Assembly: GCF_002741105.1 (NCBI RefSeq)
Contig: NZ_NIQU01000002.1
Location: 186,001-250,000, forward strand
Source of the DNA: Pseudomonas sediminis
Lineage (GTDB): Bacteria > Pseudomonadota > Gammaproteobacteria > Pseudomonadales > Pseudomonadaceae
Direction: 5' to 3'
Length of the DNA stretch: 64,000 bases
The notes below the pieces were generated by a model. The model saw nothing but the letters and a program-made list of their open reading frames with translations. It searched no databases and was not told the DNA's origin. The position numbers and the translations under genes are program-made. Position 1 is the first letter of the stretch, and every line of letters starts with the position of its first letter. Below are positions 19,222 through 27,300 of the stretch, in pieces.

Positions 19222-19250
19222 AGTAAAGTCAAAAAATTGAAGCCAGTCAA
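19222..19250 (-). promoter_or_regulatory. Sigma-70-like promoter of fleQ
   Basis: The minus strand carries TTGACT, 17 nt, then TTTACT (5/6 and 4/6 matches to consensus). This gives a start near 19215 and a leader of about 70 nt before the fleQ ATG at 19147. fleQ is known to be RpoN-independent. No sigma-54 site was seen here. The rest of the 257-bp gap (19148-19404) holds no other recognisable element. Confidence 0.5.
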
Positions 19251-19404
19251 TTTTATGGCGTAACTTTTTCGCCCGCCAACGGAATTAGCTAAGCAGCTGT
19301 TTGCAGAGCCGGGTAGTGGCAGGCGATAAAAAAGCAGGAGAAGCGCAAGCGCAGAGAGACAACCGAGCCGAACCTACTGGCTAAACTCGGCAAAAATCAG
19401 GTTG

Positions 19405-19698
19405 TCAGCCGAAAAGCTGATAAACCTTGGCGCCCTGATGGGATTGATTGAGCTGCACCAATTCACCAGCCAGACGCTGCTGCTCGGCCTGACAAACGGT
19501 CACCAACTCACGGTACAGTGACAGCAGATTTTCCAGGCCACTGCGCAGCTCTTCTTCGTCATTGCTATCGACCATAGCCGCATCGACTACCATGCGGCAT
19601 TGCAGATCGAGCTCGCCAATAGCGGCCCAGTCCTGTTTGGACAGAGCATCGCGCAGGGCAGAACCGGTCGCTTGCAAACGCTGGACGGATGAACTCAT
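19405..19698 (-). CDS. fliT: FliT-like flagellar chaperone
   Basis: Small helical cytoplasmic protein (97 aa, MSSSVQRLQATGSALRDAL...). Size and position at the end of the fliD-fliS operon fit FliT, the chaperone for the filament cap protein FliD. Sequence conservation in this family is poor, so context carries much of the call. It lies 21 bp after fliS. Confidence 0.75.
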   Translation of the reverse strand: MSSSVQRLQATGSALRDALSKQDWAAIGELDLQCRMVVDAAMVDSNDEEELRSGLENLLSLYRELVTVCQAEQQRLAGELVQLNQSHQGAKVYQLFG

Positions 19699-19719
19699 TC
19701 GCTTCTCCTCCGATGCTCG

Positions 19720-20100
19720 CTACTGAGCGATGGCATCCCAACCCTGTTTGACGTTACGCAGCAGCACTGAAACCTCTTCGAGAAGCTCCGGCTCGTTGCT
19801 CACATTGGCTTCGGTCAAACGGGCGATCATGTATTCGTACAGGCTATCGAGGTTACCGGCCAGCTCGCCACCTTGCTGGTGGTCGAGACTCTCGCGCAGT
19901 CCCGCGACGATGGCAATACTCTTGCCGATCAACTCGCCTTTCAGCGCTGTTTGCCCGCGCTCCATGGCACCACGTGCCTGAGCGATACGAGACAGACCGC
20001 CCTCCATCAACATCTGGATCAGTCGATGAGGGCTGGCCTCTGCGGCCTGCGCTTGGTTGTTGACGGTCTGATACTGCTTGAGGGCCGCCATTGCGTTCAT
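19720..20100 (-). CDS. fliS: FliS, flagellin export chaperone
   Basis: The 126-aa four-helix protein binds the C-terminus of flagellin and prevents premature polymerisation. It begins MNAMAALKQYQTVNNQAQA and contains the FliS signature SPHRLIQMLMEGGLSRIAQA and LDSLYEYMIARLTEAN, both typical of the family. A second FliS-like gene lies immediately upstream (20203-20595). Confidence 0.92.
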   Translation of the reverse strand: MNAMAALKQYQTVNNQAQAAEASPHRLIQMLMEGGLSRIAQARGAMERGQTALKGELIGKSIAIVAGLRESLDHQQGGELAGNLDSLYEYMIARLTEANVSNEPELLEEVSVLLRNVKQGWDAIAQ

Positions 20101-20202
20101 AGTCGCTCTCGCTCTACCGATGGGCTGATACTTCGGTATCGGCCCTGAGGCTCAAAGCTTTAACGATTTTGTCGCTGAAACAGCTAAGCCAGAAGCGCTC
20201 AA

Positions 20203-20595
20203 TCAGCCAGCAGGCGCCGGTTCGACCTCAGGGCCGATGGCATCCCAGGCGCTTTTGATATCACCCAGCAGCGCCTGAACCTCTTCGAGGGTACGTGGCG
20301 TATCGTCCAAAGCGACACCCGCCAAACGGCGCGTCATATAGTCGTAGAGCGCATCCAGGTTCTCGGCGATTTCACCGCCCAGCTCCTTGTCCAGAGCCGC
20401 CTGCAGCACGCCCAGAATTGTGATGGTGCTACCCACGGCCATGCCGCGAATCTCGGTATCACCCTCGGCCTGTGCCTGCTTGGCCAGCATCACACGTTGC
20501 AATGCACCTTCGAGTAACAGCTGCACCGTACGATAAGGCGATATCTCCTGGCTGGTCTTGACCTGCTTGTAGGCGTCAATCGGGTTCTTGCCCAT
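20203..20595 (-). CDS. Second FliS-family protein (FliS paralogue)
   Basis: The 130-aa product has the same architecture as the adjacent Fli[17 protein letters not shown], then [20 protein letters not shown] and [14 protein letters not shown]. It matches FliS motif by motif but with different side chains, so it is a diverged paralogue rather than a recent duplicate. A Pro/Ala tail (VEPAPAG) replaces the FliS C-terminus. It follows fliD by 3 bp and is therefore co-transcribed. It may serve a second substrate such as FlaG or FlgK, or co-chaperone glycosylated flagellin. Confidence 0.85.
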   Translation of the reverse strand: MGKNPIDAYKQVKTSQEISPYRTVQLLLEGALQRVMLAKQAQAEGDTEIRGMAVGSTITILGVLQAALDKELGGEIAENLDALYDYMTRRLAGVALDDTPRTLEEVQALLGDIKSAWDAIGPEVEPAPAG

Positions 20596-20598
20596 TAC

Positions 20599-22068
20599 TT
20601 AATCCTTTTTCACGAAACCAGGAAGGTTGGCGAGCATGCCGCTCAAACTTTCGCTGGTGCGGGTAAGCTGCCCTACCAAGGAGTCCATGGCGTTGTACTG
20701 GGCATAAAGTCGGGTTTGCAGGCTTTCGACACGCTTGTTCAGGCTTTCGCGCTGAGAGTCAACGCTCTTCAAGGTATCGCGCAGGGCACTATCACGCTGC
20801 TTCAATACACCATCGGTCGCCACATAGCCGGATACAAAGCCAGAAAGACGCCCCATTAAGCCGTCACTGCCCGTGAGATAGCTACCCACTTGATCGAAAT
20901 TGGTCTCAAGCGCCTTGGTCAGCGTGGCATCGTCGAGAGACAACTTGCCATCCTTGCCCGTTGTAATGCCCAGATCCGCCAGCGCCCGAACGCCACTCTC
21001 TCCACCGCCGGTCATCTTGACGATTTCGTTACGCAAACCGGCGAGCACGCTGCGCACCGTGGAGTCGCCAACCAGAGGGCCTGCTACAGGCTTGGAACCC
21101 TCCACCTCAACGACAGCTGTGAGCTGCGCAGACGAGGTGATCAGGGCGTTGTAGGCGTCGACGAACTTCTGCAGGTTGCTCTTGACGCTGGACTTGTCGA
21201 CACCAACGGTTAGATTGATGGTCTTGCCATCGGTCAGATCGGTAGCGCTCTGCGCCGCAACCAGATCAAGCGTAACGCCCTCAAGGGCATCCTCGATCTT
21301 GTTGCTGTTGCGGACCAACTGCAGGCCATCGATGGTCAACTTGGCGGACTTGGCTTGAGTGATTACACCGCCCGCGCCACTGTCCGAGCTTGGCTTGAGG
21401 AAAGCATCAGCATTGTCAGGATCAGCCTGTGGCGTGAACGCCTGAGTCGTCAGGGCATTGCCGCCGGTCGTTTCACCATCTTCGGTAACCGCTACCCGGA
21501 TGTCATTGCCTTCGCCAGTCTTGGTCGAGCTCAGCACCAGGCGGGAACCGGAATCATCGGTAATGATGGTGGCACTTATACCGCTGTTTTTACCGGCTTC
21601 GTTTATCGCGTCACGCATGCCAGCAAGCGTGTTGTTAGCTGCGGTGACATCGACACTGATACTGGTACTGCCAGCGGAAATTTCCAGCGTACCGCTGTTG
21701 AAAGTAGCCGGGGCGTTACCCACACCCGAGACAGACTGCAGGGCAACCTTGCTGCTGGCAGCCAATTGCTGAACCTGAACGCTGTATGTGCCTGCAGGCG
21801 CAGTTGTGGCAGCAGTAGCCTTGAGCATACTGCTATTGGAGGTGCTGGCAGTGCGCGACTCAAACAGGGAAGGTTTGTTTAGCGCGTCGAGGGCCGTCTT
21901 GAAGGAGTTCATCGCCCCCGTGAGGGTGCCGATCGCAGAGATACGGGTAGTGGTCTTCTTCTCGAGATTATCGAGCTGGTTGGTTTTCGGCGCTTTCTCG
22001 GCATTAACCAACGCCGTGACAATCTCGTTGATGTTGAGACCCGAACCGATTCCCGTAATACCTGCCAT
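20599..22068 (-). CDS. fliD: FliD, filament cap protein
   Basis: Cap protein (HAP2) that directs flagellin polymerisation at the filament tip and in Pseudomonas also binds mucin. The 489-aa protein has an N-terminal D0/D1 region (MAGITGIGSGLNINEIVTAL, typical of FliD), variable central domains, and a C-terminal coiled coil (LNKRVESLQTRLYAQYNAMD) ending with LANLPGFVKKD. The start at 22068 is chosen over an in-frame codon six residues upstream because MAGI... is the conserved FliD start. Confidence 0.95.
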   Translation of the reverse strand: MAGITGIGSGLNINEIVTALVNAEKAPKTNQLDNLEKKTTTRISAIGTLTGAMNSFKTALDALNKPSLFESRTASTSNSSMLKATAATTAPAGTYSVQVQQLAASSKVALQSVSGVGNAPATFNSGTLEISAGSTSISVDVTAANNTLAGMRDAINEAGKNSGISATIITDDSGSRLVLSSTKTGEGNDIRVAVTEDGETTGGNALTTQAFTPQADPDNADAFLKPSSDSGAGGVITQAKSAKLTIDGLQLVRNSNKIEDALEGVTLDLVAAQSATDLTDGKTINLTVGVDKSSVKSNLQKFVDAYNALITSSAQLTAVVEVEGSKPVAGPLVGDSTVRSVLAGLRNEIVKMTGGGESGVRALADLGITTGKDGKLSLDDATLTKALETNFDQVGSYLTGSDGLMGRLSGFVSGYVATDGVLKQRDSALRDTLKSVDSQRESLNKRVESLQTRLYAQYNAMDSLVGQLTRTSESLSGMLANLPGFVKKD

Positions 22069-22121
22069 GATCTTGCACCTCGTCAAAAATCCGACTGCAC
22101 CCTGTCGATTGAAGGATATCA

Positions 22122-22137
22122 GTCAAAACTCATGCCA
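22122..22137 (-). promoter_or_regulatory. Possible weak sigma-54 promoter of fliD
   Basis: The minus strand reads TGGCATGAGTTTTGACT. Taken as TGGCAT-N5-TTGAC it matches the -24 box well, but has GA instead of GC in the -12 box. Position (about 55 bp from the fliD ATG) is right and fliD is RpoN-dependent in P. aeruginosa, but the -12 mismatch makes it uncertain. Confidence 0.35.
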
Positions 22138-22147
22138 AGACGTGTCG

Positions 22148-22540
22148 TTATGCCTCGGCCTTGAACAAAAGGCTGCGCACTTCTGACAGATTTTCTGCCA
22201 ACTTCAACGCTTCCTCAGACGGAATCTGGCGAATCACATCGCCCGACCCAGCATCCGTCACCTTGACAACCACACGCCCAGAGCCGTCATCGACGGCAAA
22301 ATTGATGCTGCGACGAACCGACTGCACGAATTCCTGAATGGTCGCTACCGCATCCTCAACCTGCTCACGACTGACATCCTGAGCGGGTGTAACTGCTCGG
22401 GCAGTAGCCTGTTCATCAGCATTCGAAACTGTCGCGATAGTCGAAAGACCTTGCTTCTGCCGAGTTTCGGCAGCATTGGAGACGCCACCATCGCGGACAA
22501 CCGTGGAATTGACCTGGGGCTTAATTGAGCTGACGTCCAT
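22148..22540 (-). CDS. flaG: FlaG family protein
   Basis: The 130-aa product has a disordered polar N-terminal half and a conserved C-terminal FlaG domain (about residues 55-130): VQSVRRSINFAVDDGSGRVVVKV, then GDVIRQIPSEEALKLAENL. FlaG proteins affect filament length. The gene lies between fliC and fliD as in P. aeruginosa. An AGGAG-type ribosome site precedes the ATG at 22540. Confidence 0.93.
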   Translation of the reverse strand: MDVSSIKPQVNSTVVRDGGVSNAAETRQKQGLSTIATVSNADEQATARAVTPAQDVSREQVEDAVATIQEFVQSVRRSINFAVDDGSGRVVVKVTDAGSGDVIRQIPSEEALKLAENLSEVRSLLFKAEA

Positions 22541-22563
22541 AAATTACTCCTCACAATGAGGTA

Positions 22564-22594
22564 ACGGGGAGAAGAGCCAGGCCCTTCCCCCCGT
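22564..22594 (-). terminator. Hairpin after fliC
   Basis: ACGGGGAGAAGAG pairs imperfectly (two G:U positions) with CCCTTCCCCCCGT across a 5-nt loop, 18 bp beyond the fliC stop. There is no T-tract. It may partly terminate or stabilise the abundant fliC mRNA while letting some flaG transcription through. Confidence 0.5.
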
Positions 22595-22612
22595 AGTCTA
22601 GCGCCTTTGACC

Positions 22613-24097
22613 TTAGCCCAGCAGGCTGAGTACGGCCTGCGGCAACTGGTTGGCCTGAGCCAGGATCGCGGTACCGGCTTGCTGCAGGATCTGATTCTTG
22701 GTCAGTTCCGAGGTTTCGGCAGCGAAGTCAGTGTCACGAATCCGGCTACGAGCAGCGGAGGAGTTCTCAGCGATGTTCTGCAGGTTCGAGATAGTGTTCT
22801 CGAAGCGGTTCTGCACGGCACCGAGCTGAGCACGCTGGCTGTCGATGTTGGAGATCGCACCGTTGATGATACCCAGTGCATCCTGAGCCCCCGTCGCCGT
22901 ACTGATGTCGATGGTGTTCACCGCATCCAGCTCACTGAAGCCGTCAGCACCCAGACCACCGCTCATGCCAGTAACCTGGAAGGCATCGGCTGCCTCGAGT
23001 TGTACCTGACCGTCGGCGCGAGCACCACCTCCAGCGACGATGGCAGCTGCAGTGCCAACGTCATCTTCGCCATCGAAGCTCTTGGCCTGCAGAGTCGCAC
23101 CACCCGAACCAGCGTAGTTGGTGATCTGGATCGCATCGCCGCGCGAGCTGACCAGCTCGATGGTGTCACCTTTGGACACAGCCGAGATACCGGTTTTGCC
23201 AGTTTCACGGTTGATGGCATCAGCCAGGGAGGACAAGTCAGTAGTATCGGAGACCACAGCAGAGACAGTGGCAGCGTCAGCTTCCAGCGACTTACTGGTA
23301 AGACCAGACAGATTGAAGGAGACGGTACCCGAGGCAGTGATGCCACCGAGAACTGCAACAGTACGAGCGTTGGCAGTTACGCCAGTCTCGTCGCTTTTAG
23401 AGTTGATGGCACGAGCCACTTCACTGGCCGAACCACTTGCAGCGCCGGAGATCGCGACATCCCCATCAGACAGCTTGGAGTTGATGTTGAACGAGGAGCT
23501 GCCATAAGCGCTACCCGAGGTGGCGCTGAAAGCGGCACCTGAAGCAATAGCAGTTGCAGTAGCACCGTCGGTCGTAAAGCGGTTGATACCGATACGATCG
23601 GTAGCGGCCGAGCCGATGGAAACACTGATGGTTTCGTAAGCATTGGCACCTACCTGGAAGCTCTGCGAACCGAAGCTACCGTCGAGGATCTTGCGACCGC
23701 CGAAGCTGGTGGTGTCAGAGATACGGTTCAGCTCCTGTTGCAACTGAGCGACTTCGCCCTGCAGGGCAGCACGCTCGGTAGCACCGTTGGAACCGTTGGC
23801 CGACTGCAGGGCCAGGTCACGCATACGCTGCAGGATACCGGTGGACTGCTGCAAGGCACCTTCAGCGGTCTGCGCCAGGGAGATACCGTCGTTGGCGTTA
23901 CGGGTCGCTACGCCCAGGCCAGTAATTTGACTGGTCAGGCGGTTGGCGATCTGCAGGCCAGCAGCGTCGTCTTTGGCGCTGTTGATGCGATAGCCGGTGG
24001 ACAGGCGCTGGAGGGAAGTATCCAGGCCTTTGGACGAGGTGTTCAGGTTACGCTGAGTGTTGAGGGACGCAACGTTAGTGTTGACTGTAAGGGCCAT
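22613..24097 (-). CDS. fliC: FliC, flagellin
   Basis: Filament subunit, 494 aa. The conserved D0/D1 N-terminus ([19 protein letters not shown], then [19 protein letters not shown]) and C-terminus ([18 protein letters not shown], ending [10 protein letters not shown]) flank a variable Ser/Thr/Ala/Gly-rich centre (about residues 175-385). That centre offers many candidate O-glycosylation sites. The start at 24097 is preceded by AGGCAATAC and a sigma-28 promoter. The large glycosyltransferase upstream on the same strand is the likely modifier of this protein. Confidence 0.97.
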   Translation of the reverse strand: MALTVNTNVASLNTQRNLNTSSKGLDTSLQRLSTGYRINSAKDDAAGLQIANRLTSQITGLGVATRNANDGISLAQTAEGALQQSTGILQRMRDLALQSANGSNGATERAALQGEVAQLQQELNRISDTTSFGGRKILDGSFGSQSFQVGANAYETISVSIGSAATDRIGINRFTTDGATATAIASGAAFSATSGSAYGSSSFNINSKLSDGDVAISGAASGSASEVARAINSKSDETGVTANARTVAVLGGITASGTVSFNLSGLTSKSLEADAATVSAVVSDTTDLSSLADAINRETGKTGISAVSKGDTIELVSSRGDAIQITNYAGSGGATLQAKSFDGEDDVGTAAAIVAGGGARADGQVQLEAADAFQVTGMSGGLGADGFSELDAVNTIDISTATGAQDALGIINGAISNIDSQRAQLGAVQNRFENTISNLQNIAENSSAARSRIRDTDFAAETSELTKNQILQQAGTAILAQANQLPQAVLSLLG

Positions 24098-24191
24098 GGT
24101 ATTGCCTCCAGATGACCTTAGAACCGTTTGTCTGAGCTTGCGAGCTCGGGCCTGCATGCTCAGACGCCCAGAGAGTTCGCATTCGATCTCT

Positions 24192-24218
24192 TTATCGGCG
24201 CTTGCCTAAGGAGCTTTA
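24192..24218 (-). promoter_or_regulatory. Sigma-28 (FliA) promoter of fliC
   Basis: On the minus strand TAAAGCTC is followed by an 11-nt spacer and GCCGATAA, a full match to the -10 box and 6/8 to the -35 box of sigma-28. The predicted start near 24185 gives a leader of about 88 nt to the fliC ATG. Confidence 0.9.
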
Positions 24219-24296
24219 GAGACAATTTTCAGCTTTTTTTTATTGTTTACAGTCAATCACTTAACCAGTCACTCACGCTTTATGGGCGCCTTTGCC

Positions 24297-24336
24297 TGAA
24301 AACCGTCGAGCACTATTGCAGCACTCGACGGTTTTT
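24297..24336 (-). terminator. Terminator after the glycosyltransferase gene
   Basis: CCGTCGAG (24303-24310) pairs with CTCGACGG (24324-24331), flanked by AAAA on one side and TTTTT on the other, so it could work in both directions. It lies just past the stop of the 1852-aa glycosyltransferase and insulates fliC from it. Confidence 0.88.
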
Positions 24337-24345
24337 GCGGCACAT

Positions 24346-27300
24346 TTAGTCAGGCATCCAGGCCTTGCGCCAGCGTTCCAAGTTTTCACCGTCCAGCATC
24401 CAGTCGCGATAAACCGCTTCGCGTAGCCGATCACCCGCCTGTGCAGTCGCATCCAGATCGCTGGTATGCATGCGGATGGCATCGACCCAATCGCGGAAGC
24501 GGTTTTTCACCCGCGTAACAGGAAGGTCTCCGCGATAGCACACAAGATCACTACAGATCACCGGAAAGCCACAGGCGCCATACTCCAGCAGGCGCAGGTT
24601 GCTCTTGCACTCGTTGAACAGATTGGCCTCCACCGGCGCCAGCGCCAGGTCGAGATCCAGATTCGCAAGCGCAACCGGGTAAGACTCGATATCGACACCT
24701 GGATGAAATTCATTAATGAAGGGCCGGATCGCATCCGGGCACATGCCCATAAACACCCACTCGACCTCTCCCGCCAATTCGCGAACGACATCGACGATCA
24801 GATCCAGATCGCCGGTATGGCTGACCCCACCGGCCCAGCCGACCCGAGGCTTACGCCCTCGCCGACGTTGGCTTTGCAGCCCCTTCCACCATTTCACCGG
24901 CAGGCGGTTCTCGATTACACGGATATCACCATGCAAGCCGGCGAACGCCTCTGCCAGCGGCTGGGTGGACACCACGAAGCGATCAACGAACTCCAGGCCG
25001 CGACGCAGAGACTTGAGGATATCGCGGGGCATCTGATCCCGATGCACGCTTTTCAGTGGCAGGTTGGGTAGATAGTCGTCCAGCTCGTATACTTTGAACG
25101 CGCGCGAGAAACGCTTGAGACGGCGCATGGCCTCCAGGCGATCATCGCCAATCTGGCGCTGCAACACGACCACGTCCGGGTCGTAGCGCTCCAGATCGGT
25201 TACCTGCAACAACCCCATGGACAGAGTGCCATCGGCCAGCCCCTGAGACTTCAGCGCAGAGAGCGGCTGGATGACGCGGTAATGACCACAGCCCCAAGGA
25301 TCGGCAGGGTGGGCCAATACCACCGGTAAAGGCCGCCAACTCAGGGGGCGCCAGGTCAGGGACACGTCGCTTTCCAGATCGAAGCCCCGCCCGTTCAATG
25401 CCAGATTACGGTTGTAAGCACGGTCGCTTGCCAGTTGCGACAGGTAACGCTCGTAGAGCTGATCCTCTGCTGCGGTGCTGGTCCGTACCCGCTCCGCCTC
25501 ATGCAGGATAATCGCGTTTGCCGCCCATACAGTCAGATACCCGGCATCGCGTACACGCAAGCAGAGATCCACATCGCGGAAGGCATTCAGCCCGGCATCC
25601 ATCCCGCCAATCTGGCGGAACACTTCGGCACGCACCATCAGGCATTCCTCACCGACTGCGCTGTAGTTCTGATCCACCTGCAGACGGTGCATATAGCCCG
25701 CCGCATCCATCGCCTCACCTGCGAAAGCGGCAGTCGCCGGGCCGTTGACACCCAACAGCAGCCCAGCCTGGGCGATACGCCCGTTCGGCGTCAGCAGCTT
25801 GCCGCCGACCACACCGACCTCCGGCCTCTGAGCGTGGTTGAGCAACTCACCCAGCCAGTCAGCATTGATGATGGCCGCTTCGCCAGAAAGCAGCAGCAGG
25901 TATTCGCCACGCGCCTGCTCCGCAGCGCGGTTCTGCGCGAGCCCAGCTTCTGCGGGAAACACGCGAACCTTGTCGTCACCGAGTAACGCCACCTCGCGCA
26001 ACCAAGCGCTGACGTCAGCCCGCGTGCCGCTATCGGCCAGCAACAGCTCGTAATGACTGTAGGCAGTCTTTTCCAGCAAGCTGTCAGTACAGCGCTGCAA
26101 GGCGGCCAAAGGCACATCCGTGGCGAGAATGATCGACACCAAGGGAGCAGCGCCATGGCCGTAGTGCAACCGATAACGTCCCGGCAAGCCGGGCAGCACC
26201 TGAGCCTGATAGCCTCGATTACCCAGGTGACGCTCGATCACCCGGCGCTCATCAGGATTGTCACGCAGCGCAGGTGCTTCGGTGATCACCAGCGGTTCAT
26301 CGATATGCCCCAGGCCTGCCAGACCTTCCTGTTCAATGAATCGGGTCAGCAGTTCGAACTCAAAAGCATCGGGGAACGCCGAATCGAAGCCACCGACAGC
26401 CAGGAACAGATCGCGGCGATACAACCAATGGCGCGCCATCACCATGGGGAAGCTGAGCAGCAGATCGAGGTTGAAGCCCGGCAGGAAAGCACCGCCCAGG
26501 CTGCCGTCCGGCAGACGTTGCAACTGGTCGCCATATACGGCGCGGCACTCGGGATTGCCGGCCAGTTCCAGGCCGGCAATCATCAGGCCGCTCTGGGTGA
26601 ACTCATCGCCGGCATAAGCCAGCATGAACCACTGGCAATCGCTGGCCTCGACCGCGCGGTTGATCTGCTCGACCAAGGGCTCGTCGGTCATTTGCAGGAA
26701 ATGCAGCTTGTCCGCCGCCGAGGTGGCGGGCACGTCGGCCGGGGTGATGACCAAGATACGCAGCGTCGCATAGAGGCAGCGCTCGCCGAGCAGGCTCTTG
26801 AGCGTGACCATCAGTTGCTCGGACTGGCCGTCGCTATCGAGCACCACCACGCCGATCAGCGGCCCGCCCTGGTGCCCCTGCAGATAGTCGGAGATCAGGC
26901 GGTTTTCAGCTGCGGTCGGCAAGCGTTTGGCCAGCCACTGCGCAAGCCCATCCTTGGGTCGTTCCCCCAGGCTTTTGAGCATCTGCTGACGACCACGCTG
27001 CAGCCCCTCGCTGGCGGAACCACCGTAGCGCTCGTAGAGCTCGCGGTACAGAGCCGGGAAGTTCTTGCGCTCACGACCGAGCATGTGGTCGCCGCCGGCG
27101 CCCGGGGCACGGGTGTGGACTTCGCTGGTCACCGTCGGTACGTGCACGAACGGGTAGCGCGTGGCCATACGCAGGAGCATGTCCCAGTCTTCGAAGGCCG
27201 CCAGCCCGGTGTCGAACTCACCGACAGTGGCCAGCATCTGGCGCGGATGTGCCCAGGTGTTGACCGGGATGTAGTTCTGCACGAACAGGCGATCGCGGTC

